Shown here piece after piece: positions 1 to 9,063 of a stretch of 64,000 nucleotides of DNA; within the stretch, counting starts at the first letter, position 1, and the number at the start of each line of letters is the position of its first letter. The notes beneath the pieces are model-generated. The model was not told the origin of the DNA. It did no database searches and worked only from the letters and a program-made list of their open reading frames with translations. The DNA comes from Thermoproteota archaeon. GTDB taxonomy: Archaea > Thermoproteota > Thermoprotei > Gearchaeales > Gearchaeaceae. Location: contig JAJPJK010000006.1 of assembly GCA_021324265.1 (NCBI GenBank), positions 124,001 through 188,000 of the forward strand, written 5' to 3'. Both the position numbers and the translations under genes were made by a program.

Positions 1-389
1 TTTAATGCTACATAGGTCATTACGTCCATGGGATTTGAGACTACAATAATTATAGAATCTTTCGCATATCTTACGATCTCTTTAGTAACGTCGCGTACGA
101 TCGGTGCGTTAGTTTTCAAGAGATCCATCCTAGTCATGCCTGGTTTCCTTGCAACTCCAGCTGTAACAACCACAACAGAAGAGCCTTCAATATCTTTATA
201 ATCATTGGAACCCACTACGTATATGCTTTTACCTTTTTCTGATGCCATTTGATTAAGGTCCATAGCTTCACCCTGAGGCAGGTTTTGTATTATATCTACT
301 AGGACTATTTCGTTTGCTAACTCTCTGTTTATAATTTCAAATGCAGTAGTGCTTCCTAACCTGCCAGAACCAATTACGGATATTTTCAT
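1..389 (-). CDS. mdh: Malate dehydrogenase (LDH-like family), N-terminal part
   Basis: Only the first 129 codons lie in the window; the gene runs off the left edge. Translating the reverse strand from the ATG at 389 gives a Rossmann start with GSGRLG at residues 7-12 and an acidic residue (D32) at the end of beta-2, as in NAD-dependent enzymes. The active-site loop reads GVARKPGMTR, with Arg at the position where lactate dehydrogenases carry Gln, which favours malate over lactate. The enzyme would interconvert malate and oxaloacetate in the cytoplasm (TCA cycle). It is on the same strand as fixX, 30 bp downstream of it. It is absent from the ORF track because it has no stop in the window. The family call is firm; substrate preference is inferred from the Arg. 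Confidence 0.9.
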   Translation of the reverse strand, partial: MKISVIGSGRLGSTTAFEIINRELANEIVLVDIIQNLPQGEAMDLNQMASEKGKSIYVVGSNDYKDIEGSSVVVVTAGVARKPGMTRMDLLKTNAPIVRDVTKEIVRYAKDSIIIVVSNPMDVMTYVAL

Positions 390-419
390 CGATAAAGAAT
401 CTTTTCAGTATAGATAAGC

Positions 420-692
420 TTAACCGTATCTATATCCTATTCCTTTTCCCCATCGAGGATAGCTGAATTGGATGTTTGCATATGGGCATACTATTCTACA
501 TGAACCACATTCAACGCAATTGTCGTAGGATACGATCAATCTATCGTCTTCCCAATGATAGACCTCTGCTGGGCAAACTATTATACAAGGTTTGTTCTTG
601 CATTTCAAGCATTTCTGATTATCCAGAATCACAAGGTGTGACTTGTCATCCCTTTTATATCTAGCTAGGAATAGCTTAGCTTCTACTTTCAT
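420..692 (-). CDS. fixX: FixX-type ferredoxin partner of ETF-quinone oxidoreductase
   Basis: The 90-residue protein starts at the internal ATG at 692, not at 878 as in the track; the longer version would run far into fixC. It carries two cysteine sets, C28/C31/C36/C40 and C59/C62/C65/C69, each followed by Pro, a ferredoxin-like arrangement. Canonical FixX usually holds one intact cluster plus a remnant, so two clusters may be present here. It follows fixC by 56 bp and is the last gene of the etfAB-fixC-fixX unit. FixX corresponds to the C-terminal Fe-S domain of mitochondrial ETF-QO and should carry electrons from ETF towards the quinone together with FixC. Confidence 0.9.
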   Translation of the reverse strand: MKVEAKLFLARYKRDDKSHLVILDNQKCLKCKNKPCIIVCPAEVYHWEDDRLIVSYDNCVECGSCRIVCPYANIQFSYPRWGKGIGYRYG

Positions 693-748
693 GCTAGGTC
701 TTGTTTGCTGCTGTTGCACGTTAAAATAACGTTGATTCGAGTATTTAT

Positions 749-2038
749 TTATAAGAAGAGTGCTCTTGCTACTGCTAAAGAATCTCTTATCAACTGAGCA
801 ACATTCCTTCTGCTTAATATCGCTTTCCTCATTTCTTTCATCTTCAATTCTTTTGGTTTGCCATCTACAGTGTGCCAAATATACAGTAGATCGTTAAGTA
901 TTTCAGGATACTCTGTTAAGAGTGCCTTATTATTCCTCATCAAAGGAGGCACATTTCTGAATTTTCTAAGGTCTCTAAGAACAAAGCAATTCTTCAGTTT
1001 TTCTTCATAATTTCTTAGTGTTTTCATGCTGAAATCCCCTAGTTTATGGGCCTCAATAGCAGTTTCACCTGCATGGATCCCCGATTCTACAGCAAAGTTT
1101 GTTCCTTCCCATCCTACCACATTTACAAGCATTGCTGCATCACCTACGACCATGAAACCATTTGTGTATAACTTAGGAATTGAATAATAACCTCCTTCAG
1201 GTATCAAGTGAGCAGAATACTCCCTTAATGTGCCTTCCTTTATGTAAGGTGAGATTGAAGGATGTCTTTTGAATTCTTCTAATAATTCGTTCGGTCTTTT
1301 CCTATTTGCGGTAATATCACTTAGTAAGGCACCAACGCCAATTGAAAGTGTCTCTTTATTAGTGTACAAGAACCCCCCACCTGTCATACCTTTAACTGGG
1401 CCGCCGACAATGGTAACTGCAATACCTTCATCTTGGCCTAGTTTAAAAGTATCTTCAATTTTAACTCTGCCGACCTCAACAACTTCTTTGACTCCTAAGA
1501 CCATTTCATGAGGTTTCCATTCCTCATGTAGTCCTATTTGTTTAGCAAGAAGCGAATTTGCGCCATCTGCTGCAATTACAACGTTTCCATAAACCTCGCC
1601 TCTGTCTGTTTCGACTCCAATAACCTTATCTTCTTGAACTATTGGTTTCAATGCCTGTGTCCTGGTGACAACAATTGCTCCTGCTTCTTCTGCTTTCTTA
1701 GCGTACCATGGATCGAATTTTGCGCGCAACGCAGTATAGCCGCTTGGTGATTTGGATAATCTTTCATCTCTATACACTATCTTAATATGTCCTGTATCTG
1801 TGAGGATCCAATACTGGTATTCCACGACCTTTCTTTCTAGCGGTGCGATCTTTACGAAATCTGGGATTAGCCTTTCAAAAGCGTTTTTCCATATTACACC
1901 TCCAAACATGTTCTTTTCGCCTGGTATACCTCCTCGCTCTATTACTATTGTGTTGAGTTTAGCTCTAGCAGTTGTTATCGCAGCGGATATGCCCGCAGGT
2001 CCTGCGCCGACTACAATTACGTCAAATTTTTCAGGCAA
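749..2038 (-). CDS. fixC: Electron transfer flavoprotein-quinone oxidoreductase, FixC
   Basis: A 429-residue flavoprotein with the N-terminal dinucleotide-binding motif VGAGPAGISAA (residues 10-20). A second FAD motif, VVGDAAMLVNVVGWEGTNFA, lies near residue 300, followed by the helical C-terminus typical of FixC/ETF-QO. It accepts electrons from reduced ETF and passes them to the membrane quinone pool. The length matches stand-alone FixC, which lacks the ferredoxin domain supplied here by FixX. Its start overlaps the end of etfAB by 8 bp, so translation is probably coupled. ETF-type acyl-CoA or sarcosine-like dehydrogenation is the usual electron source; no acyl-CoA dehydrogenase lies in the window. 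Confidence 0.93.
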   Translation of the reverse strand: MPEKFDVIVVGAGPAGISAAITTARAKLNTIVIERGGIPGEKNMFGGVIWKNAFERLIPDFVKIAPLERKVVEYQYWILTDTGHIKIVYRDERLSKSPSGYTALRAKFDPWYAKKAEEAGAIVVTRTQALKPIVQEDKVIGVETDRGEVYGNVVIAADGANSLLAKQIGLHEEWKPHEMVLGVKEVVEVGRVKIEDTFKLGQDEGIAVTIVGGPVKGMTGGGFLYTNKETLSIGVGALLSDITANRKRPNELLEEFKRHPSISPYIKEGTLREYSAHLIPEGGYYSIPKLYTNGFMVVGDAAMLVNVVGWEGTNFAVESGIHAGETAIEAHKLGDFSMKTLRNYEEKLKNCFVLRDLRKFRNVPPLMRNNKALLTEYPEILNDLLYIWHTVDGKPKELKMKEMRKAILSRRNVAQLIRDSLAVARALFL

Positions 2039-3896
2039 TTTTGACCACCTTGCTCAGTTCCTCAGTCAAAAGAGGAACAATTTTAAAAAGATCACCTACT
2101 ATTCCAAAATCAGCGACATTGAATATCGGGGCTTCTGGATCTATGTTTATAGCCACTATTATATCAGAGTTCTGCATACCAACTACGTGTTGAATGGCTC
2201 CTGAAATACCTATCGCCATGTAAAGTCTTGGTCTTACTGTGAGTCCAGTTTGCCCAATTTGATGATCCTTAGATATCCAACCTGAATAAACCACAGCCCT
2301 CGTGGCCCCTATCTCGGCATTCAATACTTTTGCCAAGTTTTCAATGTAGGGTAAGTTTTTCGGTGATCCTAGACCTTTACCAAAACTCACTATTATGTTT
2401 GCTTCTTCCAATCTTAGCTTCTCCCTAGGTTTGAATTCCAAAAGTTCGGTATGGATTGACTTTTCATCTATCGTAATATCCTCTCTGATTATTTCAGCCT
2501 CAGCAACTGGTCTCCTTGGTGGAATTTTGAATACTTTAGGTCTTATTGTTGCCATTTGAGGTTTATGTCTAGGACATACTATGGTCGACATCTCATTTCC
2601 ACCGAAGTCAGGCCTTGTAGCTAGTAACTGACCATTGGAGGGATCGATGTCCATTTGTGTTACATCTGCTACTAGGCCCGTTGGTATGAGTGTTGCGACA
2701 TACCCAGCCCAATCTCTACCGTTCTGAGTGCCTGACATCAACAATATGTCCGGTTTGTATTTCAAACATAATTCTCTCAGAGCTATCGAATAAGGCTCAG
2801 TCCTATAATCTCTAAGTATTGGTTTGTCAACTACGTAAACTTTATCTGCTCCATAGCTCGCAGCCTCATCTGCAAGATGTGTTATATCGTGTCCTACAAC
2901 GACCGCTGCACACTTCACTCCTAAGAGTCTTGATAATCTCCTCGCTTCCCCAAGGAGCTCCCATGAAACAGGATCAGGCTTACCATATCTGTGTTCGACT
3001 ACACTCCATACTTCTCCAAAGCTTTTTGTCTTATCAAAAGCAAGAGGAAGAGGTTTAGCTTCTTCATATATTTCTGCTGTTTTTTCTCCAAACGCGTTTA
3101 ATTTCAATAGTTGATCGATTAGCCATTGTACTGCTTCTCTTTCTTTGCCCCTTCCATCAAATATTTGCCCCTTCTTTCTTGGGGGCGGAGGAAATACTCT
3201 CTTTATGAATGTAGGCGAACCTCTAAGGCCTATTTTATCATCTTCAAGCTGTAAATCGTTCTTTCCCCACTTAGTTATCTTCGCCCTATAGGCTCTTATT
3301 ATATCTTGGACAGTTGGAATTCTGGGCACGTTGGCTTCTTCAGTAATGCTTAGTGCAGCAGGCAAGGATGCTTTAACTCTTTCAGTTCCGTCATAAACCT
3401 TTCTTATAGCCACGATGTACCCTTTTTCCAAATTGATTTCTTCTATTCTTACTGTATAAGTTATTATCGGGATCCCGAATCTTGCAGCAACACCTGGTCC
3501 TACTTGACCGGTTTCGCCATCTATAGCTTGCCTTCCAAAAAATAAGAGTGTGAAGGGTCCATGAATTTCGCACATCCTCTTTATACCCATCCAAAGAGTG
3601 TAGGAAGTAGCTAAGGTATCTGAGCCTGCTAAAGCTCTATCCGAAATATGGTAGGCATGATCTACACCCATTGCAATCAACTCTCTAAGCGTGCTCTCTG
3701 CTTGAAGAGGGCCCATTGTGAGAGCTGTGACAACCCCTCCCAGTTTTTCTTTTACCTTAAGTGCCTCTTCAGTAGCATGTAGATCTGGCGGATTAGTTAC
3801 GGCCGGCACACCTTCTCTTATCAAGTTGTTGGTTTTAGGGTCAATTCTCATATCCGTTGAATCTGGGACTTGTTTTACGCAGACTATTATATGCAT
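2031..3896 (-). CDS. etfAB: Electron transfer flavoprotein, fused beta and alpha subunits
   Basis: I start this 621-residue protein at the ATG at 3896 (MHIIVCVKQVPDST), the standard ETF-beta opening; the 25 extra residues in the track do not look like protein of this family. Residues 1 to about 255 are ETF-beta, including the DGETGQVGPGVA nucleotide-binding stretch. About residues 310-621 are ETF-alpha, ending in the FAD domain with GWISKDHQIGQTG and ISGAIQHVVGMQNSD. Fused EtfBA proteins are known in several archaea. It heads the etfAB-fixC-fixX operon and should carry electrons from dehydrogenases to FixCX and the quinone. It is divergent from the membrane protein starting at 3973. Confidence 0.93.
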   Translation of the reverse strand: MHIIVCVKQVPDSTDMRIDPKTNNLIREGVPAVTNPPDLHATEEALKVKEKLGGVVTALTMGPLQAESTLRELIAMGVDHAYHISDRALAGSDTLATSYTLWMGIKRMCEIHGPFTLLFFGRQAIDGETGQVGPGVAARFGIPIITYTVRIEEINLEKGYIVAIRKVYDGTERVKASLPAALSITEEANVPRIPTVQDIIRAYRAKITKWGKNDLQLEDDKIGLRGSPTFIKRVFPPPPRKKGQIFDGRGKEREAVQWLIDQLLKLNAFGEKTAEIYEEAKPLPLAFDKTKSFGEVWSVVEHRYGKPDPVSWELLGEARRLSRLLGVKCAAVVVGHDITHLADEAASYGADKVYVVDKPILRDYRTEPYSIALRELCLKYKPDILLMSGTQNGRDWAGYVATLIPTGLVADVTQMDIDPSNGQLLATRPDFGGNEMSTIVCPRHKPQMATIRPKVFKIPPRRPVAEAEIIREDITIDEKSIHTELLEFKPREKLRLEEANIIVSFGKGLGSPKNLPYIENLAKVLNAEIGATRAVVYSGWISKDHQIGQTGLTVRPRLYMAIGISGAIQHVVGMQNSDIIVAINIDPEAPIFNVADFGIVGDLFKIVPLLTEELSKVVKIA

Positions 3897-3972
3897 ATCA
3901 TGAGTTATTAGATTAATTTCTTTAAAAGTATTGGCAAGGCTAAAAGTTATAAGCGCAGAATTTACCTTCATA
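3897..3972. promoter_or_regulatory. Divergent promoter region, etfAB and membrane protein
   Basis: This 76-bp AT-rich spacer separates two divergent starts. On the + strand AAAGTTATAAG sits about 25-30 nt before the ATG at 3973, as expected for a leaderless archaeal gene. On the - strand TTTAAAG lies about 30 nt before the etfAB ATG. The spacing supports both chosen starts. The TATA assignment is by eye. Confidence 0.45.
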
Positions 3973-5235
3973 ATGATGTTTGTAGGAAAGTCGCTTTTAC
4001 CCGAATATCTTCAAGATCAAGAATTTAAAGTATACATTCTTGTTCTCTTTAGCTCTCGTTTTTTAATCCCATTGCTTTTATTCCAGTTGCCTAACGTATA
4101 CACCGAATGGTTACATAATATCGCATTTCTCATGGATAGAAAAGGAGTAGACGCAATCTGGACTCCCTATCCGCTTCTAGTAAATTTTTTAATTTACTCT
4201 CTTTATGCTTTGACCTACAATGATTATGTCCTATTCTCTTTGGTATTCTTTCTTCTTAACGCATTGGCCGATACTATTAATGGGGTTATAATATGGAAAG
4301 TTTTAGAGAAGTCGAAATATTCTTATTCGCCCTACATGCGTTGGCTTTATGCTTATTCTCCTTTGCCAGTGATGTGGGTTTCAATGCAGATGGTATTTGA
4401 TCCCTATGTAGTTATGCTTTTGCTACTTTCCATTTACTTTATCAAGCTACGCAAATTAACATCATCAAGCTTTCTTGCAACTCTAGGCGCTTCCTTGAAG
4501 ATTTTTCCTATATTTGCAGTTATTTCTGCATTTTTTTCTTTTAAGTGGCATGAAAGAAGGTTGAAAAAATTTGTTATTTATTCTCTGATTTTTACAGCAT
4601 TCTTGAATTTCATGGTTGTAATTAATCCAACAATCTTTTTATCTCCATTTTATTGGCAGCTCAGTAGACCTGCATGGGGGTCGTTCTTTAGTCTTTTAAG
4701 CATATTGACAAATTATGACAATGCTATAAATGCGGGAGTCTTTAAGGATTTTGTTGCTAATTTAGTTAATTTCAACTTGATAGAATATGGAATTGTGGGC
4801 ATAACGCCTAATCCCACTATTTTGGGAACAAAAATCTCTCTAGACATTACGATCTTAAAGTTGTTTTCTCTCTCTTTTATGATTAGCTCTATCCTCATAT
4901 TCGGCTTTTTTGCTAAGAAGAAAAACTTAGGATTGGTAAATACTCTGTTGGGATTTTTATGTCTATTTTTCGTATTTTCTTTCGGTTTTTCTCCGCAATA
5001 TATTATGTATGTATTTGTGCTTCTTTTCTTGGTGTTAAGGCCTGAGAGGTTTATGACTACAATAATCGCTATTCAAAGTCTGGCCTTGCTAGAATATCCT
5101 TTTTCACTCATCTTTTTCTATTTGAATTTGCTGCCTATTCAGGGACTTTTGATCCTCTTCTATTCTGCGGTGCTGTTACGTGACTGTGTATTATTATATA
5201 TTCCTATAAGGCTTATACGAAATGGTGGCCTTTGA
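3973..5235 (+). CDS. Polytopic membrane protein, probable GT-C type glycosyltransferase
   Basis: A 420-residue protein with roughly ten hydrophobic segments. I chose the ATG at 3973 (MMFVGKSLLP) because a TATA-like box sits about 27 nt upstream; the track start at 3931 lies upstream of that box. An early extramembrane loop reads DRKGVDAIWTPYPLL, followed by more spans and a short charged C-terminus. This resembles the layout of polyprenol-dependent mannosyltransferases (DUF2029 or PIG-M-like families), where an acidic residue in the first loop is catalytic, but I cannot point to a diagnostic motif. Its end overlaps pyrF by 14 bp, so it may be co-transcribed with the pyrimidine genes without any functional link. 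Confidence 0.5.
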   Translation: MMFVGKSLLPEYLQDQEFKVYILVLFSSRFLIPLLLFQLPNVYTEWLHNIAFLMDRKGVDAIWTPYPLLVNFLIYSLYALTYNDYVLFSLVFFLLNALADTINGVIIWKVLEKSKYSYSPYMRWLYAYSPLPVMWVSMQMVFDPYVVMLLLLSIYFIKLRKLTSSSFLATLGASLKIFPIFAVISAFFSFKWHERRLKKFVIYSLIFTAFLNFMVVINPTIFLSPFYWQLSRPAWGSFFSLLSILTNYDNAINAGVFKDFVANLVNFNLIEYGIVGITPNPTILGTKISLDITILKLFSLSFMISSILIFGFFAKKKNLGLVNTLLGFLCLFFVFSFGFSPQYIMYVFVLLFLVLRPERFMTTIIAIQSLALLEYPFSLIFFYLNLLPIQGLLILFYSAVLLRDCVLLYIPIRLIRNGGL

Positions 5236-5905
5236 TAATTTTAAATCGAAATTGCAAAACCTAGCGGAACAAAAAAACAGCAAGATAATACTAGCAATAG
5301 ACGATCCTGATTTTAGCCCAGAGCTCATTTCAAAGTTTAAAAGCTATGTAGTGGGCTTAAAAATAGGAATCCTACCTATCATTTATTCATCAGATAATAT
5401 AGTAAACATCTGCAAACAGTACCTTAGCGATTATGTACTTATAGCGGACATGAAAATCGCTGACATTCCTTATATATCTCGCAGAATTGGAAGCAGAGTG
5501 AAAAGTATGGGTTTCGATGCTGTTATAGCGCACGCTTTCGTTGGTGCAGATGTGCTTAAGGAACTAAAGGAAGAAATCGATACAATTGGAGTGGTGTGTA
5601 TGACTAATGAAGGATCATTACTTTTAAATCAGAATTATAGAAGCCTTGTAGAGATATGCAATGAACTAGAGCTTGCAGGTCTTGTTGCCCCTGCTACTAA
5701 ACCTGAGATTCTTAGGGATGTTAGAAAGATGTCTAAGTTACCGATTTTTTCTCCTGGAATTGGAGCACAAGGTATGCCCTATGGCTCAGCTCTAAAAAAT
5801 GGTGCAGATTTCGAAATTATAGGTAGAGCTATACTTAAATCAAAGGATCCCCTATTAGAAGTGAAGAAAGCATTGGAGGTGATGAGAAATGGTAGATATA
5901 GCTAA
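5222..5905 (+). CDS. pyrF: Orotidine 5'-phosphate decarboxylase
   Basis: A 227-residue TIM-barrel protein that decarboxylates OMP to UMP, the last step of de novo UMP synthesis. The catalytic Asp-x-Lys-x-x-Asp signature is present as DMKIAD. The phosphate-binding strand-loop segments PGIGAQG and IIGRAIL lie near the C-terminus. It is the archaeal short type. It overlaps the upstream membrane protein by 14 bp and pyrE by 17 bp, so it is the first enzyme gene of a compact pyrF-pyrE-pyrB-pyrI-pyrC block. Confidence 0.95.
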   Translation: MVAFDNFKSKLQNLAEQKNSKIILAIDDPDFSPELISKFKSYVVGLKIGILPIIYSSDNIVNICKQYLSDYVLIADMKIADIPYISRRIGSRVKSMGFDAVIAHAFVGADVLKELKEEIDTIGVVCMTNEGSLLLNQNYRSLVEICNELELAGLVAPATKPEILRDVRKMSKLPIFSPGIGAQGMPYGSALKNGADFEIIGRAILKSKDPLLEVKKALEVMRNGRYS

Positions 5906-6407
5906 GCTAATCCTTGATTATGGTGCTGTGAAATTTGGCGATTTTACTCTTTCTTCCTCCAAGAAGAGTAACGTATATGTAGATATGCGAAGTCTTATTT
6001 CGATTCCGCATGCATATAAAGAGATCATAAAAGAAGCCATAAATGTTCTCCAAGGACTAAAATTCGATGCTATTGGGGGGATTCCAACAGGAGGATTGAT
6101 ATGGGCATCTTTCATTGCTTATGAATTAAACTATCCACTTTGTTATGTAAGGAAGGAGGAAAAAGGTCATGGGACTTCTAAGCTAATAGAAGGAAGTTTA
6201 CCTAAGGCATCTACAATTATATTGGTAGATGATGTTGCTACAACAGGTTCTAGCCTGTCTTATGCAGCAGAAAAACTTCGAGAACATGGCTACGTGGTCA
6301 ACGATGCGTTAGTTCTTGTCGACAGAGAAGAAGGAGCTAAAGACATGTTATTTGCTAAAGGTATTAAACTTCATTCTTTAGTTAAGCTAAAGGATCTTTT
6401 GGTTTGA
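5889..6407 (+). CDS. pyrE: Orotate phosphoribosyltransferase
   Basis: A 172-residue type I phosphoribosyltransferase that joins orotate and PRPP to form OMP. The PRPP-binding motif is IILVDDVATTGSS. The segment RKEEKGHGTSKLIEG matches the flexible catalytic loop carrying Lys and His. It overlaps pyrF, which catalyses the next step, by 17 bp. The two activities are fused as UMP synthase in eukaryotes but separate here. Confidence 0.95.
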   Translation: MVDIAKLILDYGAVKFGDFTLSSSKKSNVYVDMRSLISIPHAYKEIIKEAINVLQGLKFDAIGGIPTGGLIWASFIAYELNYPLCYVRKEEKGHGTSKLIEGSLPKASTIILVDDVATTGSSLSYAAEKLREHGYVVNDALVLVDREEGAKDMLFAKGIKLHSLVKLKDLLV

Positions 6408-6439
6408 ACTTTTTAAAGTTCGTATTATTTTATTCATAA

Positions 6440-7351
6440 ATGGCTTGGAAGAATCGAGATGTTGTATCCATAGATGATTTCTCTAAAGAAGATCTTGAAG
6501 CATTATTTAAGAAGACTGACGAATACGAGCATTCTTATCCTTCAGGCATATTGAAAGGGAAAATAATTGGAAATATTTTTCTTGAGTATAGCACTAGAAC
6601 ACGTGTAAGTTTTGAAGTAGCAGCAAAAAGATTGGGTGCTGAAGTAATAAATCTTGTTGCTGAATATTCTTCTATAAAGAAGGGGGAGAGCTTATATGAT
6701 ACCCTAAAAATGATGGATATTTATTCAGACCTTTTAGTGATAAGAAGTCCGATAGAAGGAACTGCTAGGTTTGCATCAGATGTGTGCAAGCATCCGGTAA
6801 TAAATGCAGGCGATGGTTACCTTAACCATCCTACACAAGCGATGATAGATCTTTATACGATAAGGAAACTGAAGGGTAGATTGGATGATTTGAGAATAGG
6901 CGTATGCGGGGATTTAAGATATGGTAGGGCTGCTGTTTCTTTTATGTTTGGGGTCGCAAAATATTCAAACAAAATTTATGCTATTTCTCCAGCTCAGCTT
7001 TCAATGAGAGAAGATGTTAAAAACAAGCTTACTGAGATTGGAGCTTACTTCGTAGAAACAAATAGTCTAGAGGAAGTTTTGCCTGAACTCGATGTCCTCT
7101 ATGTTACAAGGATACAAAAAGAAAGATTTCCAGATATAGCGGAGTATGAAAAAGTGAAAGGATCTTATAAGGTTGATTTGAAAACTTTGCAAAATTCAAA
7201 ACGCGATTTAATAGTAATGCATCCTTTACCTAGGGTAGATGAGCTGAGCTATGAGATCGATAATACACCTATGCAGGCATATTTTAAGCAAGCTGAGTTA
7301 GGAGTTTATATAAGAATGGCTCTATTGAGTTTAATCTTGGTAGGTGAGTAA
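6440..7351 (+). CDS. pyrB: Aspartate carbamoyltransferase, catalytic subunit
   Basis: A 303-residue carbamoyltransferase with the carbamoyl-phosphate loop STRTRVSF near residue 53 and HPLPRVDEL near residue 260, both diagnostic for PyrB. It condenses carbamoyl phosphate and aspartate. The length is typical. The 32 bp before it contain TTTTTAAAG about 25 nt upstream of the ATG, so an internal leaderless promoter is possible. It is followed directly by the regulatory subunit PyrI, implying a catalytic/regulatory holoenzyme of the E. coli kind. No carAB for carbamoyl phosphate lies in the window, though a carbamate kinase does (48312-49208). Confidence 0.95.
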   Translation: MAWKNRDVVSIDDFSKEDLEALFKKTDEYEHSYPSGILKGKIIGNIFLEYSTRTRVSFEVAAKRLGAEVINLVAEYSSIKKGESLYDTLKMMDIYSDLLVIRSPIEGTARFASDVCKHPVINAGDGYLNHPTQAMIDLYTIRKLKGRLDDLRIGVCGDLRYGRAAVSFMFGVAKYSNKIYAISPAQLSMREDVKNKLTEIGAYFVETNSLEEVLPELDVLYVTRIQKERFPDIAEYEKVKGSYKVDLKTLQNSKRDLIVMHPLPRVDELSYEIDNTPMQAYFKQAELGVYIRMALLSLILVGE

Positions 7352-7352
7352 C

Positions 7353-7832
7353 ATGGAAGAAGCCGAGATGAAAGTTGCTAAGATAAGAAATGGCACGGTG
7401 ATAGATCATATACCGAGCGGTAAAGCGCTCGTTGTATTGAGGCTATTAGGTCTTACTGGAAAGGTTGAAAATACTTTAACTATAGCTATGAACGTCAAGA
7501 GCAAAAAGCTTGGTATAAAGGATATTATTAAAGTTGAAAATTTAGAACTTGATCCATCGCTGCTTGGAAGTTTGGCACTTATAGCACCTATGGCTACCAT
7601 CAATGTTATAAGGGATTATAGAGTCTATGGGAAAAGTAAGGTTATACTTAAAGATTATGTTGAAGGGATTCTGAAATGCCCGAATCCTACATGCATTAGT
7701 AGACAACAAAATGAACCTATAGTATCAAAATTTAAAGTCATACAGAAGACTCCTCTAAAGCTTCAATGCACGTATTGCTATAGATACGTCAATGAGAACG
7801 AAGTTATAGAGCAACTTGTCGAAGGTAAATAA
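7353..7832 (+). CDS. pyrI: Aspartate carbamoyltransferase, regulatory subunit
   Basis: A 159-residue protein from the ATG at 7353, which follows the pyrB stop by one base; GGTGAG just upstream could act as a ribosome-binding site. The track start is the GTG at 7344. The N-terminal nucleotide-binding domain is followed by a zinc domain with CPNPTC and CTYC, the four zinc Cys of PyrI that contact PyrB. It would give allosteric control by nucleotides. It overlaps the proposed start of pyrC by 17 bp. Confidence 0.94.
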   Translation: MEEAEMKVAKIRNGTVIDHIPSGKALVVLRLLGLTGKVENTLTIAMNVKSKKLGIKDIIKVENLELDPSLLGSLALIAPMATINVIRDYRVYGKSKVILKDYVEGILKCPNPTCISRQQNEPIVSKFKVIQKTPLKLQCTYCYRYVNENEVIEQLVEGK

Positions 7833-9030
7833 CGAATTTCAGCTCATTGGAAGGGCTTTCATCGAAAATACGATTATCGATTGTTCTATTCTTATAGAAG
7901 GAGAAAAAATAAAGAAAGTTTCTAAACTCGAGCAAACCAATGTTAAGACAATTCGCTTCAGTGATCAATTTTTGATCATACCCTCAGCTATCGATCTTCA
8001 TGTTCATTTCAGAGATTGGGGCCAGTCCCATAAAGAAAATATCAAATCTGCATCTATGGCTGCTTTGGCAGGTGGCGTAACTACAGCACTGGATATGCCT
8101 AATACAATACCACCTATAAACAGCTTAGAATTAATTAAGAAACGTATCGAAGATTTTAAAAATAAATCATTAATTGATTATGGAATTCATTCAAAGCCTG
8201 TAAAGGTTGAGGAATTAAGAGAGGCAAGGAAATATATTTTCGGTTTCAAATTCTATGAAGAAGACCTTAGCATAATTCCTGAATATATTAGCAATGTGAA
8301 ACATGATAGATTGGTGTTTCATGCACAGTTTGGGCAGGATGAGCAAAGCGCAGTTAAGTTTGTGTTGGATCATACCTTTAATTGCGAAAATATTCGTTTT
8401 GCACACATTTCAAGGAAAGCATCATTGGATTTAATTAACAGCTCTAGGTTAGAAGGCAGGAAAATTTTTGTTGAGGCAACACCGCATCATGTATTTTTAT
8501 CGATGAAAGATCTTGAAAGGAAACCAACCGGTTATTCTACTGTGAGGCCCCCTTTAGCAGAAAGAGAGGACAATATAGCATTGATAGAAGCAATAAACAC
8601 AGGAAAAGTGGATTTCATTGCTACCGATCACGCACCTCATTCATTTGAAGAAAAACTCTCAGAGAATCCTCCTCCTGGATATCCCTCGCTAGAAATCTAT
8701 GTGTCGCTTTTTTTAACCTTTTCGAAAAGAGGGCTCTTCAACTTAGTTAAAGTAATGGAATGTCTTTGTTCGAATCCTGCAAGATATCTAGGTATAAGAA
8801 AAGGTGAGATAAGAGAAGACTATTATGCCGATTTAACTGTGGTTGATGTGCGTAGCTCTTATATAGTGGATTCCTCCAAATTCGTCAGTTTATCGAAATT
8901 CTCACCATTCGAAGGATGGGAACTTAGCTTCAAACCCGTTATGACCATATTGCGAGGAAATGTAATGTACTTAAATGGTGATTTTCAAGATAAGAATCAT
9001 AAACCAAAGCAGATAGCTGAGTTGGGATAA
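7816..9030 (+). CDS. pyrC: Dihydroorotase
   Basis: A 404-residue amidohydrolase. The metal-binding DLHVHFRDWG motif lies near residue 60, ATPHHVFLS near residue 218 and ATDHAPH near residue 272. It cyclises carbamoyl-aspartate to dihydroorotate. The usual HVHxRxPG is here HVHFRDWGQSHKEN, a modest deviation. The only start that keeps the N-terminal strand is the TTG at 7816, inside the end of pyrI, so translation is probably coupled to it. It is last in the pyr block; pyrD and carAB are not in the window. Confidence 0.92.
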   Translation: MSKVNNEFQLIGRAFIENTIIDCSILIEGEKIKKVSKLEQTNVKTIRFSDQFLIIPSAIDLHVHFRDWGQSHKENIKSASMAALAGGVTTALDMPNTIPPINSLELIKKRIEDFKNKSLIDYGIHSKPVKVEELREARKYIFGFKFYEEDLSIIPEYISNVKHDRLVFHAQFGQDEQSAVKFVLDHTFNCENIRFAHISRKASLDLINSSRLEGRKIFVEATPHHVFLSMKDLERKPTGYSTVRPPLAEREDNIALIEAINTGKVDFIATDHAPHSFEEKLSENPPPGYPSLEIYVSLFLTFSKRGLFNLVKVMECLCSNPARYLGIRKGEIREDYYADLTVVDVRSSYIVDSSKFVSLSKFSPFEGWELSFKPVMTILRGNVMYLNGDFQDKNHKPKQIAELG

Positions 9031-9063
9031 ATTTATATCTCAATTCTGTTCTAATTTAATCGC
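9031..9063 (+). promoter_or_regulatory. TATA-like element of the ABC exporter operon
   Basis: ATTTATATCTC directly follows the pyrC stop and lies about 27 nt before the GTG at 9064. This is the spacing expected for a leaderless archaeal transcript and supports the GTG as the start. Confidence 0.45.

Noticed and set aside
1269-2204. Several + strand ORFs (1269-1511, 1538-1750, 1752-2204)
   Set aside because: They lie opposite fixC/etfAB, have no recognisable domains and are shadows of the real genes.
2031-3971. Longer etfAB start at 3971
   Set aside because: The added 25 residues do not fit ETF-beta, and MHIIVCVKQVPD at 3896 is the standard start.
7816-9030. pyrC as a non-functional paralogue because of HVHFRDWG
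   Set aside because: The other metal and substrate motifs (ATPHH, ATDHAPH) are intact and the gene is in a full pyr block.
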